DNA of 64,000 nucleotides from Aldrovandia affinis (taxonomy: Eukaryota > Chordata > Actinopteri > Notacanthiformes > Halosauridae): the NCBI GenBank assembly GCA_029706075.1, contig JAINUG010000194.1:930001-994000 (forward strand). The letters are read 5' to 3'. Position numbers and translations under genes: made by a program. Under the pieces are notes generated by a model. The model saw only the letters and a program-made list of their open reading frames with translations, searched no databases and was not told the origin of the DNA. Shown here piece after piece: positions 14,321 to 26,300 of this stretch (its first letter is position 1; every line of letters begins with the position of its first letter).

Positions 14321-17300
14321 GTACCCCAGTCGTAATGTCGATTGTTCAGAACAGAGCGCCGCTGGCCCAGTACAGTCTGCACAGGGCAGTAGCCCTCAGG
14401 CGAAGCCGGAGGAGGGGGCTCACGAGAAGGTAACTCCACCCACCCCCCCTAATTGGGGCCCCTGTGGCGCCAGCCCCGGCAACCATTTGCAAGATCTTTC
14501 CACACGGCCTAGGCTGGACTGCAGTGAATGCCGAGGGGCAAATATGCTCCTGACCTCCTGAAAAGGGGTGTGCCTCATGGGTTATGTAAGGCCCGCTCTG
14601 CTGAGTGTAGGTTGCGAGAGGCCTGGTTGTGCAATGTGGAAAGGGAAAAAGAGGCCCAGTTAAAGACCCTCTTCCACAGCCCCCACTGTTAATCTGTAAA
14701 GGAGTTTCTCCTGTGAAGGGTCCAGAAGGCCGCGTTGAGTCCCCTCGGGAGCGTTGATAGTGGCGTGTAGATAAGAGCTGTTTTGCCAGAACTCAGATGT
14801 TTTAAAGGAGTGTTCTGTTCTACTGTTTCCCAGGTTTGACATTTTCCTAGGTATTAATGATTCGCTAATCCTTCTTCAAACAGTCTCAGCCGGAACTCTA
14901 TAGTCACTGTTGAGTGCCAGAGGTGGTTCTTTACATCAAGGCTTCTATGTTAATCTTACATTAAGTACTATCAAGTTGAAGTTAACTTAAGTTGTCATTT
15001 ACAGTCAATTGCATCTTGACCTAAGAGGGAGACTCATTATTCTGTCCAAAATAATACATTTGCTCTGTAAACAGGGGTGGTGATCATGAATACATTAAAA
15101 AGATTGTTTCTTTGAATAAATAAAGCTAGAGTTTGTCTGAGCACAATGGACATGACCTACATTTTTTGTTTTCTGGGGAGTTGGTGTATTTCTGTGCCAT
15201 AACTTTATGAATAACTGCATTATCCCCATAATGCAGTTAATCTCTGCCTCTGTTTCTGTAACCTCCTCCCTTCTGCTCATTATCATTTTAAAGTGAATCC
15301 AGATGGAAGAATGCAAAAACATGCCCTCCAGAATTATTGGCACCCTTGGTAAAGATGAGCAAAAAAAGACTGGAAAAATGTCCTCCTTGTTCTTGCTTGA
15401 TCTTACACACAAAATATGAGAGAAATTGAACCTTTAAAGTTAATTTATTTTGTAAAGAAAAACTAAATCCTTGTGGGAGAGGGTAAATTGACAGAAATAG
15501 AGGGGTACAATTGGCCACCAAATTGGGAGAAACCCAGGGGGGAAAATCAGATTTTACATTTCGAAAACAATTATTTGCAACAAAACTAGAGATGCACCGA
15601 TCGATCGGCCTCTGACCGGAACTGGCCGATTTTCAGCTGATCGGCCTCAATCGGTGACTTGATCCCGATCACTCCACATAGCCGATTCTGTGCGCCGGTT
15701 GTCTCCTCGCCCCCCTCTTTTTCACGTGACGTGCGCGCACCCGTGAGCCAATGCAAACAGATCAGATGAGCGCAGCGCTGAAAACGCCTCAACATGTCCT
15801 TAGTATGGGCGTTTTTCACAGTCAGTGAAGACGACTTAAAGCTTGCAGTTTGTCATACATGTCAATCGAAAATAAGCCGCGGAGGAACAACCTCGAAAAC
15901 GTTCGGAACGACCAACCTAATCAGACACTTGAAAAGTCATCACCCAGGTACCAAGTCGATGCCCAAATTCTGAAAATGTGACGTAGTCGTTTTTCTACAG
16001 TACCGTAGGTACCGGGGTTAATTAACAATTAACTTCGTTGCGCTAGTTCGGTTCCTCTGAACCATTTTCCATTAATAGAACATGGTGGTAGTGCATACAC
16101 TTGACGTAATAATGCCCTGCTGAAGCACTGAATTGCACTGAAATCATTATGTTCGCTAATGAGTGACGTTATGAAACAGTGCTATTCACTCATACAAATC
16201 GAACTTATTAGACCTAATGATAAATTAATCTAACGATTTCTAGCTAAACCACAAATGGTGTAGGGAGACCGGGGTTGGTTGGCACACTTTTCACACTCTG
16301 CCGTATTTCTCTGGCATATTTTATGTGAGGATATTCTAACTAGTAGCAAATGAAAGGTTAAGGTCTCAGCTATAAATACATATATTTCAATGTCAACAAA
16401 TATTTTCTTCAATTACGTGATTCGTGATTAAAGTCATGTTGTGCACTTGTGCCAACCAGCCCCAACACGGGGTTGGTTGGCACACTTTGGGGTTGGTTGG
16501 CACAATGTTAAAATGCTATCAGTACAAAGAATGAAGCAACAAATAGAAACAATTTGAACCAGAACCAGGAAATGTAAACATTCAATATAATATCTGCCCA
16601 TTTTTTAACCAAATAATTTTTTTTTTTTTTTTCACTAATAATGTTTCATTAATTATGTCTTTGGACTTTATAAGCTGCGATGGATTGGCGACCTGTCCAG
16701 GGTGTATTCCTGCCTCTCGCCCGGAACGCATGCTGGGATAGGCTCCAGCCCCGCGACCCTGACCAGGAATAAGCGGCTTAGATAATGGATGGATGGATGG
16801 ATGGACTTTATAAGAACAACAAATAAAACACTGAATAATTTTGTAACAATTATAAACGTAATAATTTAAAAGGTGCACCATGTAACATTAGCACAGCAGC
16901 ACAACTATAACCACAAACTACTCAATTCAGAACAAATTCTACAAAGAGCCTCTTTTTAGTGTTAGCCTTTTGCTCCTCTAGATCTCTTTTGACTGGTTTG
17001 TCTGTCAGGATGGCGGTTTTCCTCCTGACAGCACCACCAACCTTCCTATTCCCTGCCTTAGGGAAAGGCCGCAGCTCCTGTGGGGTGGGAGACCTCTCCC
17101 AGTGCCAGCAGAGAGACCACTTGGTCCAGGCACACCATTGACACATGTGCCAACCAACCCCAAAGTCAGTGTGCCAACCAACCCCACTCTCATTAGGACA
17201 CATCTCTGTGCTAATATGATGTCAGCTAGCTAGCATGACTCATCACAACCTTTCAAATCTTCTATCAAAATGTAGCTGATTCCTCTCTCTATTAACTAAA

Positions 17301-20300
17301 AATAATATAATGTCAATATCTCTATCTAACACAGTTTTATAATATATTTAGTGGGGGACCATTTTTAATTTTGACCATACAAAATGTCAAAGTTGTGCTC
17401 ACCTCAACACTTAGTGACCTTCAAATGTTTTTGACAGAATGAATGAGTGCAGGTAAAGAGAGCAAACATTTTAATGTTAAATTTTTGTGACATTGCCCCC
17501 TGGGGGGCTGGTGATGACCTGTGTGCCAACCAACCCCTGAGCCAACCAACCCCGGTCTCCCCTATTAACTGTGTTGTGCATGAAGGTGCCAGCTGTGCGT
17601 TTCCACTATCAAACAAACTCAGAAACAGCAGCATCGCCTCTTTTTCCAATTACTCCTAGTTTGAAACATTTTTATCTAGGCTTTGAAGCTAGTTAAAGTC
17701 GTAGTCGTTAGGCTACCTGACTCACGCAAATAACGAAATTCTGCTGAAGAGCGGCTTGTTTCAATGCCTTTGACAAGCTCCGCAACTGAAACATCCGCCC
17801 TTATATCGCTACAAGTGTTTTCCATTGCACTATATAGAATTGGGATCTACTCTAATCCACCTCTAGCAAACAAATTAGTCTAGCGCATCATAGGTTCGAA
17901 CTAACCTGTTTTCCATTAGCATTGTCGCAATAACTTTCTGATGCACATCAAGTTGAAGCCATATAATTATTTAATGGAAAAAGGGCTTGTGTCATCTGTC
18001 ATCAGAATATAACGTTAGTGTTTTAAAAAATATTTCCGGACTAATGGTCTGTCACCATGTCAGTACATTTAAACTACTCTTGTTTCTTTTTATTTATTAC
18101 TTAAAGGCTACATGCCACTGTTGTTGGATTCTCTTTTATTCATCATTGAATTTAATTTGCACAAAAAAAGAAAAGCTCTGTCCAGTAACCTGGAACACTT
18201 TTTTATTTTGAAATGTGTTTTTAGTGAGACCTACCTAATGCTTCTGACCTACCTCAGAATTGTCAATCTTAATTTTCTATGAAAGCAAAGTTACAAAAAT
18301 GTTTGTGTAAGTTGTCAATTATTGTTTTTAGGAAAAAAAATCGGAATCGGCCAAAATCGGTATCGGCAGGTCAGACTAATCAAAAATTGGAAATCGGAAT
18401 CGGCCAAGAAAATCGCAATCGGTGCATCTCTAAACAAAACCAATATTTAAATTACCATTTCAGCTTTGTGGACTAATATTTTTAAAACCCAAGTGACATG
18501 CTGATATACAGTTGCTGGTAAGATTCTCAGAATAGGTTCCTAGGTTGGCTACTACCACTAACTGAACAAGGTACCTGCTTTGCTTCTGTAAATGTCCATG
18601 TAATGTGGCCTGCATAAGCGAACAAGTATTTTGTGATGTAATATGTGAATGTAATGTGTGAGTGACAGCTCTGGTTGTTCACAGGTTGAAGAGGATTTGG
18701 CGGCACACATCCAGTCGTACGACGTGGGACTGGAGTCGGAGAGGCCTTCATTAGAAGAGGCGCCAGCACAGAATCTAATACAAGATGAGATAAATGATAA
18801 GGTGCTTTGATTTGTAAATGGTTCATTCTCTCTCTGCTGGTGATTTTGAACATCAACAGATTGCCACGGCAATTGAATGGGCAGTAAATGTCATGGACAG
18901 TAATTGGGTTTGACTGCTTTCTCCCGTCACCTAATATGTATTTGATTTATTTTCACCTTGATGCCCCATCGATGGTGTTTGTCGCTGTTGATCTTCCATA
19001 CCAATTTTTTTGTGTTTTCCTGTAAACTTTTGACATTTGAGTGTTTGACATGTGTATATGTATGAGTAGGTAATATGTATAGGTATAGAGACTGTATATG
19101 TCCAGTTTATCATATAGACTTTAAGTCATTGTGGATAATGGCATCTTAAAAATGACTTATTGGGCATCAATATTTTGGACATACAAGTATTTCAGTCAAA
19201 GGAGTTCATCCTTTACATTGCTGTCTAGTGTTTTTTGACCTGAGCCGTTCCTTTGTGTGCGGTTTTACCCTATGTGGCCTGACTGTGCTTGTCTGCTCTG
19301 GGACAGACTGTGAAAAAGGAGGAGCCTGTCGTGGAGACCAGGACGGAGTCGGTGACGGACCCTGAGCCAGAACCGGAGTCTGATCCTCCTGCCTCTCAAG
19401 ACCAGGCTCCACCTACCGCTGCTGATCTATCCACCCCTGCCGCCGCCGCCCCCGCCACCCCCACAGCTGCCCCTGCCGAACACGAGGAAGCCCCCGAAGA
19501 CACCCCCACCGAACCTACCTCACAAGCTCCTCCCACCACACCCACCAGGTGAGCATGGATAGGTCGGTCCGCAGGAGGCTGTGGGCGGGGCTCAGGCTGT
19601 CTTGGACCAAACGGGGACCCTGACACCTCAGAGCAATATCGTAACTGCTATTTGAGTTGAAGAATGATGCAATATTTACTTGCATTTCATTTGTAATGTG
19701 GCTTGGTTCATATCTCCAACAGTTCAGTATTATCTGAGCATGTTTCTTGAGTGTTTACTCTTTTTTTTACTGCCATCAGAACTTTTTAAATAAGATTGTC
19801 TTTCAAATGTGTTAATCATATTATTCATCGATGAAACAGTTCTGTTGGTTTGGATGGAGGAATGCTAATTGTTCTCATTTTCATGTTCTCAGTCACTTGA
19901 ATGTCTAACAGAATGATTCCCTTTTCTGCTTTAACCACTTTTTTTTTATTGCTCATCTTTTTTACCGGGTTTTACTACATGGGACAATGTAGAGAACCCG
20001 TTTTATGTCTTTGTCGCCACTCGGTGGCCTACCACATATTCTTGTCAGTACTTTTTCAATGGACATTTCAGCCCCCTTGGCAGAAAACCCCCCACTGTAC
20101 TAAAGTCACAAACTTTCACCTTTCAATCCCTTAATGGACTGAATTTCATCATCCAGGATTATAATGGGAAGCTATACAAATCACAAATCAAGGAAGAAGA
20201 CCGAGAAACCAATCGTTCTTAAATCGCCCCACCCTCCCCCTTACCCTCTCTCAAGGACTAGCTAGCTAGCTCGTTGCCAATCCTCCCTTGTGATTGCGGC

Positions 20301-23300
20301 TGAACCCACCCTCTGCAGAACTCTGGACTGGACGCGTGCACATGCCACCCTCCCGGCAGTAGCACAGCCTAGAAATGTAACTTGCAGTAGCGCCATCCCG
20401 CTGTGCTTGGGGACCCCCACCCCCCACACTTTTCCCTCCTGCTCTCTCTTCCTTCTCTTTTCTCAGCCCGTGGGGGCACCACGGTAAACAGCCTATTATT
20501 TCTTTCCCTCAGTGCAATAGAGGTTCCCAGTGCTGATATCCCTGTAGACAGCTCTATTGATGCTGAGCATCAGCAGTCAGACGCTGATTGTGAGGCTGCA
20601 GGGGCCCCTGTGGCGCCCCCCCCCTTTGGCAGCACACTCACCAGGTGAGTACTGACTATGATCCAGCAGTCGCAGCACACCCAGGTAACAGCCACACCCT
20701 CCCTGCTACGCTCAACAGCATTCCGCTGGCCTTGCCTTTTTCCCTCCCTGCCGTGCCATCGCCACCCAAAGAAAAATTAGACCCCTCGGCTCCAATGAGC
20801 AAACATGGTTGTTTTATTTAATTTCTTTGTTTTTTTTCTCCGTCGTTTCGAGCCGTCCAGCTTTTCTCATCATCGTTCTCTTTGTCTTTTTCTCTCTCTC
20901 CTGCACCCTCCTGCTATGCTGGCCTTTCTCCCTCTTTAGTTTGGCTGTGGATCACATAGAGAATGCCTCCATTGCCCACGGGAGGGGGACGGAGACCAAG
21001 CCTGAGCTGGACTCCTCGCTCCCCCATGTGGACCAGGATGTGCCCGAGCTGGACCAGGGCACAAACACCTCCCACACGCCCGAGGAGGAGGCCCAGGTAA
21101 TGTGGCTTCAGCACCAGCGGGGTATTTTCCCTGACATTTTTCCCTGACCGGTCACGCTCCATTGAGGTTTGCTTCATCCCCACTGTTGCCACATGACCCT
21201 CTTCAAAACCCTTCTGTGCAGTCAGCAATCTTGGATTGATTTCTGCCACTTCAATTTCTACTGTTCGAAGATAGCATACCATCGTAGTGTCATAGTGTAC
21301 CCCACAATTCAAGAACATGTGTCAGAGTAGGTATACTAAATGTACAAATTCAGGTTGTATGGTGATCTGCATGTGTATTTTCTACATGCACATTTTTTGT
21401 ATGTGCATATTTTGTACTTGCAAAATATGCATGTGTAGTCATTAAGGTGCACTTAACCGCTTGTAGCAAACTAAGTCAAATCTAAAGAAAACTAGGAAAC
21501 AATCGAATGGGACGTCAAACATAATTTTAAAAAGATCTAAAGAATTCCAGCCTGCCATTGGCTGTCAATATTTGCATCATTCAAAAATATAATGAGCTTC
21601 TGGCACCTATGCCAAAACCTGAAAAACAAGTGTCCCAAGTGAGCTATTCAAACAAAAGGCAGGCGTAGTGTAACATACACACTGCTACGTCTTGGAAGTC
21701 AGACCACCCCAAACACAAGCGTTCTAATTGCACCGTCTCTGCCAACCATGTTGGTGAACAGCTCAATGGTAATGGTACTGAACCTTAGTTCGTGTAAACT
21801 AAGAGTGCACTGATCTAAAGGCCATGAGTCAAAACCGACCAATGGGATTTTGTAAATGCTGTCTAGAACTCCTAGGTTTTGTAGAATCCTGCCCGGCTGG
21901 CCCTGACACTTGACGTGATCTAAACAAATCTGCGGTTTGCCCCACAGAAATGTTTGTACCCACATAAACATAAGATTCCATACTGCAACAAGCTAGCAGA
22001 AACCACACATGCTTCCATTTTCAATATCAGAGAGATTGGCCTTTCAGTGATGATAGCAGCAGATACGAGTGCTTGTTTGATCTTAGAAGGGACTGTGGTA
22101 TGCTGTGATTCTGATCAATAATCCATCGACACTGAGGCGGAGACTGGTGTGGAAGTTGTTCACTCACAGCAGTCTCTGCAAAACTGGACATAATTGATCA
22201 AATTTTAATATGAAATGTTCCCTCACCTAATGACTAGCTAATGCTACTGTCGATGCAATATCATCCTAGTTTGCCAGCTGGCTCTGACAACCTATTTATG
22301 ATTATGTAAAATTTATGATTTTTGTTTGATTTAAATATACAAAATATCCATAAGAGAGTATACAAAATCTTTTGTTTATGATGTGCTTTATAATATCTAT
22401 GATTTTTGTTTGATTTGCATGCACAAAATATGCATCAAAGAGACATGATTAAACTGGCTTTTTAAATACCCAGTTAAAGAAAATAATGACCAGTTCTTAA
22501 TATTTCCTATGCTGCCTTTTTGGATCAGCATATTTGAAAATCATCAATCCGTATCGGTCATACAAATCCAGATTGGTGCACCCCTAGTGTTTACTGCTGA
22601 CTGTCAGTCTCTGACCAAATCAGTGGTTTATTGAACGCTTGACTGGCCAAACATATTGCTTGCTATTTTTTGTATTGCAAGGGCTTTGCTAACCCTAGGA
22701 AAAGCTTTTAATAGCCTTGTCTGCTCTAGTTTTTATTTGTTCTTTATTTTTGCATGAGCTCCCACTGAGGTTTAGAATCTCTTTTACAAGAGAGGCCTGG
22801 CCAAGAACAGCAGCATGTATTCTGTTCCAAATTTGGCAAAGTATTCTGATTTAACAACAGTGCAACAATGTAAACAAAACAATAACTGACCAGTGCTGTA
22901 AGCAGGTTATAGAAAAGTCGATGTTTATAGTGCTGTAAACATTCAAAGAATCTGTTGAATCTGGCCACTGGACTTAAAAACTTGGCAAATGAATCCATTG
23001 ACCAAAACGATCCAAAGATATTCTTAAAATCCATTGTCATTGATCTCACGAAAATTGTACTAGAACATAAATAAGACAGCCATTTGAATGTCCTGTATTT
23101 TAAATGTACAAAGTGTACACTAAGTAAAAACCATGTTCCTTAGACCGCTGTTTGGACTTTTTCCAAACAGAAGTTTTTCCCAAGCAGGAAGGCAGACTAT
23201 ATTTACAAGCATGGGTATACAAACTGCTGGGTTTGTTATGTATTATTTATGCCTTTATGTTTGGTTATACTGTACGTGAGTGCACATCTCTTGCCTAAGA

Positions 23301-26300
23301 AGGCAGGGAAATCTGTATTTCTATTTTCTCCAGTGTTGAGTTGTTTCTCATATTCATCTCGATGTGAGAAATAAATCCAGCAGTAAACACAAAGTTCAGC
23401 AGTGTTTCAATGGCACCAGATTATTGGGCATTAGTCGTGGTGCCATTATTTTGTCCCTGAGTGGTCCTGGGGCACAGAGCTTTTCAGCCCTGTCAGAGAG
23501 AGAGATTCCTCCTTTGTCCCGTGTGAAAAGGTTTCCCTTTCTCACACATCAATAGACCAAGAACACCAGGCCCTCTGTATACTGTTTTTTTCCCGTAAGT
23601 CTGTCCGTAAGTGTAATAAAGTGTAGCCAGTCAATGTATAGATTTTTTTTGGTCATGAACGTAGTTGAGAATTGAGTTGAAGTGCTGACCTGTTAATATT
23701 CTGCCCATTCTGAGACTGCCTGGCTGTGGCCACTTGACAATGTCAGTAAAAACATATGTAAATCAGTGCACTGAACCAGCACCGATTGCCAGGAGAGCTG
23801 CATATCATCCCTTCCTTTCTCCGGGGCATGCATTGTGAATGTTTAATTCAGCTAGGACTGTCACTAGTGTTTTCCCTTCCTCCCACCCTCCCTCCCTTCC
23901 TCCCCAGCATTGCATTCAGGCAGCTCCCTTGTCTTTGGGGAGATTATTTGAACTAATCACAGCGAGCAGTGGGACAGGGTGTATTTGTGTAGGCCTGGCA
24001 GACCGTCTGAAAACCCTGTGTCTCGCTCCGTGATTGGCTGGTCTACGTGACGTACTCGTGTGCAGCAGCGCCGAGGAGTCGTGTGCTCTCCAGCTCCGCT
24101 GTCCTTGTTGTGACTGCTGGACTGCTCCATAAAGCTGTTACGTAACTGGCAGAATTCGCAGCTCTGTGGTTTTCAGAGCCTCTGTGTGAATTGTTTTGAT
24201 TGTCGGGCGCAGCATCAGACGCGAGCCGTAGGACAGACTAACGGACGACGGGGCTAACCCGTGACTGCTCTGCCGACAGACCGACGAAGCCCCTCTCGCC
24301 AAGGAGACGGACCCCTCCGTGCCCAGCAAGGAAGACATCCCCACCTTCGATGAATGGAAGAAGAAGGTGATGGAGGTGGAGAAGGAGAAGAGTAAGAGGC
24401 CGTCCTTTTGGCTGTCTGTACACGAACGCGTGCGCACACGAGCGCACTCTTAGGAGACCCACACGGGCTGCCCTCATAAGCAGTGACAATGGTTTGCGTG
24501 CATCTCTGCGAGGCTGCGATCACTTTGACAGAGAGGCAAACGAGGCCCCACGCACTGGTCTGGGGCTGTGGCCCGTCTGCGGGCCAGCGGCGACGAACAG
24601 GAAGTGCGCACAGTGTCGATTACATAAGCCCCTTCCCCCACATGCGCTGCGGAGGCCATGGAAAAATGTATGCAGGGGTAATGGACCAGTGGAGCAGGAG
24701 GAACAGCACTCAGAATACAAAGAGCACTGCCAGCCACTTAAGACCTCACACTGTGGTGTGCACTGTTGGGACTGGATGTGATCACATCGCCAAAGCAAAT
24801 GCAGCCACAGAGAGGGCTTAATGGCTGCCTCCTAACGTTTTGCTCCTTTTCAAATTAGGTTTTGATTCAATTCGATTTTTGAAATGTAGCACAGGAAAAC
24901 GCACCCCCAGAGGTTTCAGTCCTTTCTCTGAACTCGCGCTCTGTTACTAATCAGTGAGTGCTCCTCTCCTTGCTGTCTGCACTAAAATGAGCAGATCTCC
25001 CAGCCAAGTCAAGATTGTAATCACAGCCCTGGCCATTAGATCCCATGTTAAGCGACAAGCCTGTCCTCCCCTAACTAGGTTATCAGTAGGCGAGAGGAAT
25101 ATAATTTTACAGACGTGCCCCAACTCACACAGCTGAGGAGAACATGATATCAGTTGGTCTTTGATGTCAAGGCTAGGTACACACATGTATGCACATAATG
25201 CACACCCACACCCACACCCAGTGACCGATGCCCGCATTGTGATTGAGTGCAAGTTGATCAATGTAGACCATTAAAGATGACCCAGTTTCCCCCCCCACCG
25301 CACCCTTCTCCCTCTCTTGTGCCCCCTCTCTCGTCCAGGCCAGTCCATGCACTCCTCGTCCAACGGCAGTCCTCATGCCGTGAAGAAGGTACAGAAGAAC
25401 TTCAAGAACAACTATGCCTCAGTGGAGTGTGGGGCCAAAATCCTGTCCTCAAACACCGAGGCCAAGGTACCTCACTGTCTGCTTCACTGTCCTCAAGGCT
25501 CTCAAATCAGCTGCTTGTCTTTACTACGACTGGTTCTCTGCCATGGCTTCAATAAGTGTTACAGGGGTGTAATTCTATTACGTTTTGGTTCTGTATTTTT
25601 CTAGTGATTTGTAAAAGTGCATAAAATACACAGGAAAAACACTTCCTGTGCTAATTTTCTATCGGTTGTTTTGCATAATGACAGCATTGTGCAGCAGGCA
25701 CATGCATTCTAAATGTATACATTAGACATTGAAGTCATCGTATTGTGTGGTCACAGACTGCATCTATGACCTGCTCAGCGTCTCCACTCTTCTCTTCCCA
25801 GAGCACCTCTGCCATTCTGATGGAGAACATGGACCTCTACATGCTAAACCCCTGTAGCAACAAGATCTGGTGAGTCAGACACTGCGCGCCCGTGCCAACG
25901 AGGAGCATTCCGTCACCCAGTACCCACCCACCCTGCGTCAGCCGCGGTGTACTGCTGCTATTCCGGTTTTAGAACATTTGTCCTTCCTCTCTGTGTGTGC
26001 GTGTGTGCGTGTGCGCGCGTGTGAGCTGAGAACATGGAGCTGTGCGAGGACAGGTCTCCACCCACGTATGCGGTGCCTTGTGTCGGGCCCCTCGTGAGCG
26101 CCTCCCTGGTGACTGTGGAGCCCGAGGGCTTCTGGGTGTCAGTGTGGCCGGGGTGCCCCTCCTCTCCCTTCCTGCACCATCCTCATACAGAAGCTACCGG
26201 TGGTGCTCTCGGAGCGCCAGGAGCAGGGCAGTGGTGGAAGTCCCTTGGGAGAAATGCTACTTCTTGCTTTGGGCATATTTCCTCACCGGTCTTCTTCCTC

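Larger units (their letters stand above)
15587..18432 (+). mobile_element. hAT-superfamily DNA transposon, degenerate, with nested insertions
   Basis: The left end reads TAGAGATGCACCGATCGAT and the right end reads ATCGGTGCATCTCTA, which are terminal inverted repeats of the type seen in hAT/ZBED elements. Both sides are flanked by the identical 8-bp target duplication AACAAAAC (15579-15586 and 18433-18440), the size expected for hAT. Near the left end a short open frame keeps a BED zinc finger (15794-15973). The rest of the transposase is gone or interrupted. ATCGG-type subterminal motifs cluster at both ends (15600-15660 and 18338-18420). The element lies in the SUCO intron between exons 14321-14429 and 18685-18801 and hosts two further insertions. 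Confidence 0.9.
21097..24279. other. SUCO intron, 3.2 kb, with one DNA element and a promoter-like patch
   Basis: The intron lies between the exon ending EEEAQ and the exon starting [19 protein letters not shown]. It holds a hAT-type element (21800-22586) and a CpG/CCAAT/CRE-like patch (24031-24130). I see nothing else of note. Confidence 0.6.

Noticed and set aside
19901..20134. A hydrophobic frame starting [20 protein letters not shown], considered as a signal-anchor exon
   Set aside because: It lies between two SUCO exons that join in phase without it and has no matching splice sites.
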